The notes beneath the pieces are model-generated. The model made no database searches. It was given only the letters and a program-made list of their open reading frames with translations, and was not told the origin of the DNA. From assembly GCA_002245135.1 (NCBI GenBank), contig NGBS01001209.1, forward strand, positions 1-41,180: 41,180 nucleotides of DNA, in the 5' to 3' direction. How positions within the stretch are numbered: the stretch's first letter is position 1; every line of letters starts with the position of its first letter. The translations under genes and the position numbers were made by a program. Positions 1 to 12,800 of the stretch are shown here, piece after piece. The stretch is from Proteromonas lacertae (taxonomy: Eukaryota; Sar; Bigyra; Opalinata; Proteromonadidae).

Positions 1-70
1 TTACTTTCTTAATTAGGTCTGGAACACAATCCACTATCATCTTAAAATCACTATGGTATAAACTCATCAT
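1..70 (-). CDS. Possible 5' end or internal exon of a gene running off the left edge
   Basis: On the minus strand a frame is open from tandem ATGs at 70-65 to the edge of the window and reads about 23 residues, beginning MMSLYHSDFKMIVDC. It also stays open upstream of the ATG for about 12 codons, so it could equally be an internal exon with an acceptor near 85-95. Residue composition looks protein-like, but the piece is too short to recognise. It could be a chance frame. Confidence 0.3.
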   Translation of the reverse strand, partial: MMSLYHSDFKMIVDCVPDLIKKV

Positions 71-405
71 AGGATCTGAGACTTTTAGACATGTTAATAA
101 TGAAAATTAATAATAATGCCAGCGTCAAAAATTACTAAGTATATATAATGAAAAATAACCATGGATATGTGGATTTATTTGATAGAATTTTATATATTTT
201 ATATATAGGTACAAAGAATTCAAACGGTCAAAAAACAATAGGGTAAAATGGCACACTGCTAATTAGTTTTACTGATAATTAGCTCAACATTCCATCGTTG
301 AAAAATATATATTACAATCAAACAAACCACTATATATCTCCTTTCTATCTAATTATTAATAACAAAAATTAAAATAAATATATCCGTTTCATAATTTTTG
401 AATAA
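71..405. other. Intergenic stretch, no gene seen
   Basis: AT-rich spacer between the left-edge fragment and the golgin-like gene. I see no convincing coding frame, tRNA or snoRNA. Its right end holds the TATATCCGTTTC promoter-like element at 378-390. Confidence 0.5.
378..390 (+). promoter_or_regulatory. Candidate core promoter element upstream of the golgin-like gene
   Basis: ATATATCCGTTTC lies 15 nt before the first ATG (406). Nearly the same string stands just upstream of four other unrelated genes here (before 24436 minus, 30226, 35943 and 39073 minus). Its function is inferred only from this recurrence. Confidence 0.4.
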
Positions 406-2998
406 ATGTGGGAGTTCTTTCCTCTTTAACAGAGGATCTTCGAAGTGCTGTTGTAGAAGATCTATCAGAAAGAGTATATAAAAAGGAAGAGGAAGAAGAA
501 AGCGATGAGAACGATAATACTACAAGATCTGAAGAAATAAGTGAGTATGGAAATTTGGATTTATTTTTAATAGGTATAAAAAGGAAATTAAAAAATTAAA
601 AGAAGAAATATCAAGGTTTGAAGAACATGAAAAAGAACAAGCGAAAGTTACAAGCTACTATTCGTTGATAAAGACAAAGAAATAGCTGAACTGAAAGAAG
701 AAATAGTGAAACATCAGAATGATGAGAATAGAAATGACGAACTAATATCAATAAACAGAAAGTTAGAAGAGAAAAACAAAGAAATTTTATTAAAAAACAA
801 CCAAATTCATCAATTGGAGGTATATATTCACATTAATACTGTGTATATGAATAGAAAGAAATATCAGAATTAAAGAATGAATTATCTTCCTCCAATTACC
901 AACATGAAAATGAAAGAAGCAAGTTTGACATTGAAAAAACACGATTAGAAGGAAGAATAGAGTTGATACAAGATGAAAACAATATAAAGAGGAAATGAAC
1001 AAGAAACTGGAAAGTGAAATACAAAAATTGAAATCTGAACTAGAAGTATAGTAATATATATAATTTATTATGTGAATTAGAAACAAAGGAATAGCAAAGA
1101 TGAAACATTAACCAGTACAGCAGTAACTGCTACAAGTGATAAAAACTGAGGAAGAAGAAGAAGAAGAAGAAGAAAAGGCAGAAGAAAACAATAAAAATAA
1201 AGTAAAACCAGAGAATCTCATAATCTCTACAGAAATCAATAAAAATAATAATAAAGAAGAAGAAGAAGAAATAAAAACTCAATATCAAGAGTTGATTCCA
1301 AATATCATGATTTAGAAAAACAAAACAAGGAATTGCAAATGGAACAAACAATCTCAATAAACAATTGGATTTAAATATATCAGAGATAAAAACAGAATTT
1401 AATTTATGTTTAAAATCAATATATTATTATCTGTCCCAATCAACTACACTTGATGTTAAAAGTTTTCCTTCTTTATTGAATAATAACACTTCAAGTTTAA
1501 ATACATTTTTAGATGAAGTCAAACCTATACAAAACAACAATAATGAATATAAAAAGATATATGATATAATCACTTCACAAAGAGAGTTTAAATATTAAAG
1601 ATTTTGAGAATAAAGAATTGCATGAACAAATATTATTAATATTGAAAGAATACAATGAACAATCAAAGACAATTTCACAATTTCAAAATACATTATCAAG
1701 CACAAATCAAACGCAGAATAAAAATAACAAAATAATTGAGAAACTACAAGTAGATTATGATGTATTATCCAATCAAAATGAAGAGAATTTACAATTAATT
1801 GATAAGTTGAAAAAAGAAAGAGCCAATTTTCAAAACCATATGAATACAATGGAAAGTAGATATAGTAATATTCAAAAAGAATTAAGAGAATCATTAAAGT
1901 ATAAAATATATACATAAAAATGTTATATATATAGAAGAGAAGAAGATATGAATAATGAAAGAATGAAATAACTAAACAAATTCAAACGAGTAAAACAGAA
2001 AAAACAAAATTAGAGAATGAAATAGTAAGTTATAAAGATCAAATTACTTCTTTGAAAGATACAGTATTTAAATTGAAAGAGTCAAACTCTTTATTACAAC
2101 AATCAGTGAAGCAACATGAAGAATATATAGAAAAATCAAATAATGAGAAAATAACTGTATTTGTTTGTTTATTTATTTATTTAGGAGAATGAAGAAATGG
2201 ATCAATTGAAAAAGCAGAATCAATATTAAAGAATGAAAACAACAAACTATCTAAAGAAATTAATGACTTAAACGAAAGAATCAATAAACTCAAAACATAC
2301 GAAAATCAAGTAAAAACAGTAGATCAACAAATAAAACAATCTAAAATTAACAATAAATAGTCAACAGGAAGATATAAGCAGATATAAACAGATGAATAAT
2401 AACTTAGCTATGACATTAGAAAAAAGAGATAAAGATGTAGAAAAATTAGATATATTAATCAGAGAAGAAAGAGATAAATATGAAAAGAAATGTGATGAAT
2501 TGAAACAAAGTGTATTTATCAATTATCTAATTATATATATATATATATATATATAGATAAGTGCTGAAATACAAAAAACAGTTGAAGGATTGACTAATGG
2601 TTATAAATTTGACATTAAAAGAATGGAAATCACAATTCAGAATTTACAGCATGATAATGGTAAAATTGATCTTGAGAATAAGAAGCTGAAACAACAGATT
2701 CAAGAGTTGAATAGTCATATATTCAACGTAAGTGGTGATGCTGTGATTGAAAAAACAATTATGAAACAAATCATCTTAACGTATTTTACTAAGTCAAATA
2801 AGAGAGATGTTTTGTCTTTAATTGCTTCAATTTTGGTATAATTTAATCTATCTATTTTAGAATATGGATACTGAAGATAAAATTGCTATCGGATTGATTG
2901 CTAGACCTATAGTAACTAAACCTGTGGGAGAAGGTAAAGCTGCTGGTGTTACAGATATTTTAGCTGATTTGTTGAAAAAAGAAGCAGAAGGACATTGA
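406..2998 (+). CDS. Golgin-like coiled-coil protein with GRIP-like C-terminus; reading frame broken many times
   Basis: Almost the whole product is Glu/Lys/Gln/Asn-rich heptad-like coiled coil, ending in about 60 residues that resemble a GRIP domain, the Arl1-binding trans-Golgi targeting module of golgins (MKQIILTYFTKS then VLSLIASIL then an acidic segment and a short basic tail). Clear introns lie at 545-573, 820-854, 1046-1080, 1899-1934, 2157-2184, 2512-2556 and 2836-2860; 1123-1150 could be another (GTAA...GAG). Even so the frame slips by one base near 410-425, 640-675, 970-985, 1295-1315, 1340-1355, 1590-1600, 1960-1970, 2195-2210 and 2340-2360. Between slips the frames are open and free of nonsense codons, and splice sites and C-terminus are intact. 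That pattern suggests homopolymer indels near a contig end more than an old pseudogene, but either is possible. The start is uncertain because the only ATG (406) is out of frame with what follows. Confidence 0.6.
2534..2553. repeat. (TA)n microsatellite inside a golgin intron
   Basis: About ten TA units within the 2512-2556 intron, just before its TAG acceptor. It may vary in length and would stretch an otherwise minimal intron. Confidence 0.7.
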
Positions 2999-3130
2999 AT
3001 TAGTTTGTCTTAAGCTTATTAGAGCTAATTTAATATGTTTTTTGCTTTTTATATTTTGTTACTGTTGAATAAAATAGAAAATTAAAAATTGGTTTGATTC
3101 TAGGTTTGATCTAGTTGAAAAGAAAAAGAA

Positions 3131-3632
3131 ATGGAGTGTTTTATAGGGTATTTTAATTTCTTTAGTATGTTAATTTAGTTGTATTATTGCTATTGATGAT
3201 TGTATCTTGTTTGTTAAGAAGAAGGGAGAAGAAAACTGGATGATTCCTCTAGGTAAGCAGGAAGGAGATGCCGATGCAGAGACAGCAGGTCAAAGAATAG
3301 CCCGTGATATTGCAGGAGTATGAATTGTTATATTTGCTTTCTAGGTTGAATGTGATATTGTTGATAGTTTAAAGCAATACAAGTTTGATAAAAACGATAA
3401 ATACAAGTATCAAAACCAAACTTGGCAAATAGTTTTACTTCAAAGAAACAAAGAACTAAAAGATTATAAAGAAAGTGAGAACTATGAAAGAAAATGGCTT
3501 AAATTGGAAGATGCTTATACTGAAACAAAAGATCTAGTTGAATTAAACTCAATAGTGAAGGATCTTCAAGAACATCCATATTTTCATACACCAACATGCG
3601 ATGAACAGCCAAGTAAATGTTTAATACAATAA
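3131..3632 (+). CDS. Degenerate Nudix-fold protein (DIPP/Aps1-like), probably not catalytic
   Basis: Three exons (3131-3147, 3179-3317, 3345-3632) give 147 aa; introns are 31 and 27 nt. The fold follows diphosphoinositol-polyphosphate phosphohydrolases: strand CIIAIDDCILFVKKKG, then WMIPLGKQEGD, a Nudix-helix segment at residues 31-53, then a DIVDSLKQYKFD strand and a late ERKWLKLEDA helix. The Nudix box GX5EX7REUXEEXGU keeps G31, R45, G52 and V53, but the Glu positions read Ala37, Ile46, Asp49 and Ile50, so the metal-binding glutamates are essentially gone. The family hydrolyses nucleoside or inositol pyrophosphates; this member more likely binds a ligand or partner without cutting it. The spliced frame is otherwise intact, so it is not an ordinary decayed gene. 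The start is the first in-frame ATG of the spliced frame. Confidence 0.8.
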
Positions 3633-3827
3633 TAAAATACAAATATTATTAAATTCTATATTGATATCTGTTGTTTGAGGAGATTTATCAAATTTTTGAA
3701 TTAATATTACTGTAATTATAATTTCTCTTGTATTAAATTTTGCTAATCATTAAAATGAACATATGTTATATTTTGTACAGCATAACATAAATAATAATAT
3801 AATAATTTGATATATAATAAATCTAAT

Positions 3828-6800
3828 TTAAAAAGGTTCTTCCACCTCAGAACAAGCTACTCCACTAAAACCATCAAAACAATTACATATTCCACTCTTT
3901 GTATCACAAATTCCATTATTACTACATTCAGATGATCTTTGAGTATAATCCATTTCATATTTAAATATTCCATTCTCTGTATCAAGAATCTCACTTTTAT
4001 TTGGATTTATCCAATGATAATATCCATTCTTTTTATCTTTCAATTCAGCAATCTCTTTTATTTCTTTACTTCCGATTATTTCTAATGGATATTGTCTTCC
4101 TGTTTGATATTTTGAAAATATAATATGAATTGTTATTATATTATTATTTTCTGCAATTGTTAAATCTTCTATAGATATAGCATCTGGAGGTAATGATCCT
4201 AAAGCATTTAACCAATCTTCTCTTGAAGTAAAACTAAAACTCTTTGTAAACCATATTCGATTAAATGGATCTGTATATTTCACATATATCTTATCATTTT
4301 TAATTGAAACTGTTGATTGTTGAGTATAGGTTATTGTTATTTCACTTTGAGCAACAGAATCACATTCACTATCAGTTAAATAACCATATGGACATTTACG
4401 AATTGAACAATCAACTCCTCGATATTCTTTATCACAAACACATACTTGAATTGAATCTTTATCCCATTTGTCATATTTCTTCACAAAATTTATATCATAA
4501 TTGCCATTCTCTTTGTTTAATTCTGCTTCACTTAATATCATACAAACACCATGATTTGAACATTGATTTGGACATTTCGTTCTTTGACAAGCATTTCCTT
4601 CAAATCCATCAAAACATTCACATATACCTTTGGTAGTATTACATTTTCCTTGATTCGAACATTCATAATATAATCTATTATCTTTATCATAGTCATTTGA
4701 TGGATTAGAAATTGGACTTCCATATGGACAATTTCGATATCTACAATCAAATGAAGTAAAACCAGGATAGCATCGACATTCTCCATATACACATACTCCA
4801 TGTTTTCTACATTTCTTTGGACATACTAATTTACTAGATGATAAATATATTGGATCTTTTGATAATGTCAATATACTTTTTTCTTTTGGTAATTTACATG
4901 GACTATAAGATAAACCATCATAACATATTCCATTATATCCTTCACAAGTTGTTTTACATAATGAATTACAGAAATCATTTCCTTGAGCTTCAAGAGTTAC
5001 AAATACACCACCTGACATTAAAGCTCCAGATCCACCACAATAATTATATTCTGTTGGAGATAATACTCTTTTTGGAGGAATATATGGATATTTTCCTTTT
5101 GATTGATAATACATTTGTGGAGAAATACAAAAGAATTCACTACTACTATTACATGATTCTATATAAGCCATTGTATAATCTAATTTATAAGAGTCAAATT
5201 TGGCTATATTTGTTCCAAATATAAATCCAATATTTGGAGATTCTTCTATTTCATCATTTCCATTTCTAAATATGAATGTATTATGACCAATTGGCATTTG
5301 AATTGAGGAATTTGTTATGGTTATTGTATCTTTTTCACTTATTTCACCTATTCTTCCTATCATTCCACCAAAATTAGTATTTACAGTTGTTGTATTTATT
5401 TCTATTCCCATTGTTATGAAAATAGCCCAACTATTGTCAATATTCACTTTACATTTGTTGGAATCACCAATAAAACTTCCATATACAAATTCTTTTTGAT
5501 CTTTATCCACTCCAATTCTTAAACCATCTTCAATATAAACAAATGATTCTATTATTTTCATTTCACCATTATCAATCAATGAACCAATTAATCCACCAAA
5601 TATCATACTTTGATACAATAGAATATTATTCACTTGAATATAAGATTTATCTATTTCACAACTTCCTTCACATTTGCCTATTAATCCACCAAATGTACTA
5701 CTTTCACCTGTTTTCTTTTTACCATTATTTATCACTGTTATTATATCACCAAATACAAAACAATCTATCATTCTTATATCATTTCCAACACCAACTATCA
5801 TTCCGAATATATTTGAATCTTTATTTTCTATTGCCATTGTTCTAATATTATCTTTATAAAACTCTATCACAATATTCTCAAATGTCACATTTTTACTTTC
5901 ACCACTGATTAATCCATTAAATGTTGGATTAGAATTACAATCAAATCGAATATTGTTTAAGAATTTTAATTTTATATTCTTTAATATTGAATTCTTTAAT
6001 GAACCAAATATTCCACATTCTCTTATTACTATCTCATTAGATGCTTCTTTTATATAAATATTGATTTCAGCATTTTCAATTATCACATTATTCAAATCAC
6101 CAAATAATCTCATTGAATATTTATTTTTCTCTTCTTCATTCAATAATCTTTCTCTTGATTTATATATTGAAAATTGTAAATTCAATTTGTTATTACCAAA
6201 ATCTATTCTTATATCATTTTTGATTGTTGGTATTTCATATTTTTCCATTATCATTGAATAAGATTGACTAAATGAAATTATTTTATTCTTTGTTTCTGCT
6301 AAGAATTTGGAAGTAAATTCAGATGTTAAGGATTCTGTTGCAAATGGAATTGAATTTAAATTGATTGCTTTATCTTTTCGAATTGTATTTTCAATATTTA
6401 TGTGATTCTTTATTGAAGGTTTGAAATTCAATTCTTTTGCTTCTTCATTCACATTTTGAACTGTAGAGATTGAATCTGTTATTATTTTGTTTATTGTTTC
6501 TACTATATCAACATGATAAGATGGTAATTCAGTTAATATTAAAGGAGGAGGAGGAAGTGTTGGTTGGAATTTATGTTCAATTGTTATTGTGAAACTCATA
6601 CACTTATTCTTCAATTCTTCATATCCACTAAAATAATAATCCAAACATATTTCTTCTGTTTTATTATAATATTGATTAGTTGTGGAAATTTTACTTATTG
6701 AAATTTCAATTTTACTATAAGTATTATCGATTTCATGATTGATTTCAACATTATTATTTAAACTCATTATTTCAGATTTTCCTTTCAAACTGGTTGCATT

Positions 6801-9800
6801 ACATGTAATATCATTAAATATCAAATAGAATTGAGAATTTTCTTGAATTATTCCTTCTGGTTCTGTTTTTATAACAGCTTCTTTACTAATATCAATTATA
6901 TCCATTGGAATTATTATTGTCTTTTCATTAGATGTTATTTTCAATTCAATATGATTTGACATTTTAGTTAAACAATCTTCTGATTCTTTTGCTATTTTTA
7001 TTGATTCTAATGTATTTATTTTCAGTGTGATTGAATCTTTATCCAACTTAAAACATGTAGATATAACATCAATCGATATTTTATTCTCATTTTCTTTTGA
7101 TAATAAATGAAGATTAAATCCATCAGCAGGAATGTAATCTTTGTATATTCTTGATAATGGAATATCACTCAAATAGAATATATCATTTGATTTGCTATAT
7201 TTTGGCTTATTATTTTCATCAAATGATATATCTACATTCTCTAATATTCCATATTCATCAATTATTTTACTTCCATCAAATCGAGGTAATTTGGAATAAA
7301 AAAATCTATCATTCTTCACATAAAATCCATTCAAATATTTGTATGGTTTTTCCTTTATATCAGATGTTTCATCAACTAATTGGATCTTTTCACTTTTAAA
7401 TGCTTTAACTACTGTAATCGTGCTGGGTGTTTGAATAATTGTATTTTTAATTGTATTTGGTTCTGCACAATCATACTCTTGCTTAATATCTAAAAATTCA
7501 CCATTTAATGTTAAACCTTCATCCATAGTAACTGAAGTATAAACATTATTAAATATTGAATCTGACCTTGTGTATTTTGCTAACATATATATAATAACAG
7601 GTTTCCATTCAATATTTTTAGTGAAATGATAATGAATATAACTATTAGTAACTATCACATCTCCTATACCTACTTTATCTTCAAACATTCCTCTAAATCC
7701 AACTAATTCACTTGCTCCAGTTAAAACACCAACTTTTATATCACTCCAACATTCATCAACTGTTTCTATTCCATTTCCACGACATAAGAATGGACCAAAG
7801 AATAACCAACTTATTCCATCAATATTAACTGATGTTCTTACTATTGCAAAACATCGATAAAACTTTAAATAGGATGATTGGGTTGTAATATGAGCTACTG
7901 TTAAACTATTACTATTTCCATATACTACATTCATATTAAATGTGTTTATATCACTATAACTATAAGATATTGTCAAATTTTCAGATGAACCGAAAAATAA
8001 ACCTTCATGAACTTCATGATTAGGTCCATTTCTTGTTGATATAAAACTATATTCATTTCCTTTTACAAATATTCCACTCACTTCTTTTCCTTCTTCATTC
8101 TTTATTATTCCACTTATTAAACCAAATGTTGATGAATATGTGAAAGTATTTATTAAGATTTTACCTTCAAAATAAATTCCAACATGAATCATTATCATAT
8201 TCTCCATCGAGTTACTTAATAATCCAAATGTTTTATCTTCGTTTTGATTCATTTCCATATCTGAATAGTATTTCAATTCTACATCATATAAATAGCAATT
8301 TGTTAATTTTGAAAATATTCCATTTGCATTTACTTTCAATGTATTTTCAGGTGGTAAAGATCCTATCACAAAATGAAGATGTTTTAAGACTTTTCCATCT
8401 AAATCACCAAATAATTGAATACTCTTTGTATTCCTATATTTTAATGTGATTGTTATTTCTTCATTTTTACCTTCTAATGTATTCCAATGTATAGTCTCTG
8501 GTATTTTCCAATATTTCATATCAACAACATAAGATCTTTCTAATGTAATTGTTTCTTTATTAGATGTTATTAAATTATAGAATGAATAATCTGGTTCTTT
8601 TTCTATCATTAATTTCAATGTAAATGATATACTTCCAGCTTTATTCTTCAATATAATAATTACATCTGTTGATTTAGCTAAATCTTTTGTTGGAATTCCA
8701 CTTATTATACCATTTTCACTATTCAATTTTAAACTATAATCTTCTAATTTGATTGATGATTCATATGAAAATTTGGCATGAACTAAATTATCCCAATCTG
8801 ATGGTTCTATTTTTGTTTCAATTCCTACTGTCAATATATGATAATCATTTTCATATTGTAATTTTGTTGGTTTTGGATATATTACTTCTAGAGTTAATTT
8901 TGTGATATTTTCATATTTATAATTCTTCATTTTCACTTCTATTTCCATATTAAATACAGTGTTTGACTTTCCAGAAAATGTTCCTGTCTTTTCATCAAAT
9001 TGTATTCCATAAGAGTCAAGTGTAGATTTAATTGTAGTATCGACTATTGAAAACTCCTCAATATAATCACTGTATGTAGGAGAAATTGATAATTCATCAT
9101 CTCTAGTAACAACAGTTTTCTCTGGATATTTAAATGAACTTGCACATACTGGTTGAATTATTGTCGTGATAGTATAGTCATATTCTGATTCTTTATAACC
9201 ATTAAACTCAAATATTGCATTTATTTTAAATTCTACATTAGTTGGAATTGTTACTTTTCCTGTGTTAAATTTCATTTTGTATAAATAATTATTCAATTCA
9301 TATTTCATTTCAGTATTTCCACTTACAGTTATTAAATTGTTTGTTGCTTCTTTAAATTCAATATTTGATGGATATGGTAATGAGAACTGAATATAAAATT
9401 CACTCTCTAAATCGATATTCTCTTTTAAATCCGTTTCATATTCTGGTTTTATTTCATCATTTATTATTTCGATTATTTCTGACTTATCATTTATTATTCC
9501 AGTTATATCATAATTACATCTTATATGTGCTTTTGCACTATATGAATCTTTATTCACTGTTTGTGTAATTGAATTAACAGACGAGTCAATACTTGACCAA
9601 CTTTTCACTATTGTTTCTCCTTCTCCATTTATACATTCATTTTCACTTATTGAGACTTTAATCTCTTCATTTCCTTCTTTTAATAATAAATATAATTTGT
9701 AACTATCTGTTATATTCTCTTTATATATCGGGATTAAGCTTATTTCATTTCTATACCAAACTGATTTGCCTTTTGAATAATATGGATAAGAATCTTCATC

Positions 9801-12800
9801 AAATGATATATCTACATTCTCTAATATTCCATATTCATCGATTATTTTACTTCCATCAAATCGAGGTAATTTGGAATAATAGAATCTATCATTCTTCACA
9901 TAAAATCCATTCAAATATATGTATGGTTTTTCTTTTATATCAGAATTTTCATCAATTAATTGGATTTGTACATTATAAAATGATCTAGTGATTTTGATTC
10001 CACTTTTCTGTTGTATTATTGTACTATGAATTTTATTTGGGATTTCTGTTCCTTCATCATCTTGAATATCTCTAATTTGACATGCAAATCTAATTCCTTC
10101 ATCATAAGTAATTGAACTATAGACATTATTCAACGATGATCCTGATTTTGTATATTTAGCTATCATAAAAATCTTTGCATTTCCATCTGTTATACTTTTT
10201 GTAAAATGATAATGAATATAACTATTAGATAATATAACATTCGCATTAACTCCATTATTCTCATACATTCCTCTAAATCCAACTAATTCACTTGCTCCAG
10301 TTAAAACACCAACTTTTATATCACTCCAACATTCATCAACTGTTTCTATTCCATTTCCACGACATAAGAATGGACCAAAGAATGCCCAAAACTTTCCATC
10401 AATATCAGCTACTACTCTTACTATTGCAAAACATCGATAGAATTTCATATAAGAAGATGCTGATGTTGAATGAGCTACAGTCAAACTACTGCTTGTTCCA
10501 CTTATAGCATCAATTTTGAAAGTATTCACATCACTATAACTGTATGAAATAATCAGATTTTCAGATGAGCCAAACATTAAACCATTATGTTGATGTCCAC
10601 TTTCACCACGAGAATAACTATATTCATTTCCTTTTACAAATATTCCACTCACTTCTTTTCCTTCTTCATTCTTTATTATTCCACTTATTAAACCAAATGT
10701 TGATGAATATGTGAAAGTATTTATTAAGATTTTACCTTCAAAATAAATTCCAACATGAATCATAATTACATTTTCCATTGAGTTACTTAATAATCCAAAT
10801 GTTTTATCTTCGTTTTGATTCATTTCCATATCTGAATATAATTTCAATTCTACATCATATAAATAACAATTTCTTATTGTATAAATAATTCCATCATTAG
10901 TAGTTTTAAGTAAAGGATTTTCTTCATTTCCATCATGAGATTCAATTACTAAATGTAAATGTTCAATTGTTTTATCCTCTAATACTCCAAACAAACTCAA
11001 GATATGATGTTCACTTCCTAATTTATAATGTTTCATTGTCACTGTATGATCACCAATTGTTGTTAATTTCTTAAATGATAAATAATCAGGATTTTCCCAT
11101 TTATTCATATCAATTATAAAAGATTTGGTTATTTCAACTATATCAATATTTGACGTTATTAAAGAATAAAATTCTTCATTATTTGATTCTTCTTTTATTT
11201 CAATCTTTATTTTGAAAATTTTACCTGATGGTTGAATATCTATTTCTAATTCATATATCTTTCCTTCTAATACATCAGATGGAATTCTTCCACTAACAAC
11301 ACCTGTTAATGATTCAACTGTTATAAAATCATCAACTGATATTTTATTAAATGTTAATGTAGGTGGATTTACTGATATTTCTGGAGTGATATTTATTTCT
11401 TTACCACTTTGAGTAATATAAACATTTGGATATAAAATACTAACACATTCATCTACAGAGTTAATAAATGATATAGGATTATTATTAACTGAACATAACG
11501 CTTTCCACTTCTTATTTGAATTATTTGGACAGGTCAATTCACCAAATTCACCTGGATATGCTTCTACAAGTTGATTATATACTGTTATTGTACATTTTGC
11601 ATTACACATAGAATCATCAATTACTTCATCCCATAATCCATTATCTAAACACTTTCTACTTTTCAAAGCCTTTGAGTTACCTCCACAACTTGAATAACCA
11701 TTTGTTGTACTAAATACTTTTTCAAACCCATCGTAAGTATAACAAACTGGTAGTGAAATTGAATTTAATATGAATAATCGATATTGAATATAGCATGTCC
11801 ATTCATTTGCATCATAATTAAATGTATCAACAATTACTAATCTGTAACTTTCATATGATTTTCTTACATTTTTTAATGGAAATGTTTTTATTTCAGTGCA
11901 ATAAGATGTTGCACTTAATCCTAAATTGGTATTGGAATATAATTCTTCCCATTCTGGATGATCTTTATCTGTAGCTCCTAATATCTTTATACTTTTAGGA
12001 TGTGTATTAATATTATTTGCACATCCACTTATCTTAAATTCATTAAAATAAAAGGCATTATATCCTTTGAATTTATATGTTATATAGAATGGAAGATAAT
12101 TGTTTTTCTCTTTCCATTTTAATTTAATTCCACAATAATCAGGATTAAGTTCAGTATTTACACTACCCATTGAAAATGTTTTATCTAAATTCGCTATATT
12201 AGTTGCTTTATATCCTTTTTCTGATATAAATTCCATCTCATTTGCTTTTACTGTATTTGTTGTTGTTACTGTACTTATGGTTAATTTCATATACTCTAAT
12301 GTTAAAACAAATGCATCTACACCAACAGAATTACGTTTATGAATTTCTATTCCTATTATATTTCTTCCATTTATTAAAACAGGTAAAGGAATCAGGATTG
12401 TTTCTTCAGTTGCAGAGGTAAATGATGATATATAATTTCCATCAAAATTTCGTTTGAATATTTCATTTCCATTTATATATATAATTAATCCACATTTATA
12501 TGTAATCTTTAACTTGGGTGATCCACTTATCGATATCTCATTGATTGAAAAATAATTTCGATAATATCTAATAGAAGAAGTAAAATCAGGAAATGGTGAA
12601 GATGTCTTTATCCAGCTATTATCTCCTTCTATATATTCATTATTCCAATTAACAGATGATGGTGTAGAATCAGTATATTGCCATTCTTTATTATCATTCT
12701 TTATTAATCCATTATCACATCCATGATCAACTTCAGCTTGAAAATTTCCATTACTTCCACATGTTACTTCTTTATATCCACTTCCACAATAAGCTATTGA

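Noticed and set aside
640-2360. Programmed frameshifting of the Euplotes kind in the golgin-like gene (several slips are next to AAA-TAA/TAG/TGA)
   Set aside because: Slips go in both directions, several have no AAA-stop, and no other gene in the window needs frameshifting.
4304-10507. Many open frames of 60-130 codons on the plus strand across the giant gene
   Set aside because: They are antisense to a continuous 3.5-kb-codon frame, Leu/Tyr/His/Ile-rich in the way antisense AT-rich frames are, and lack conserved features.
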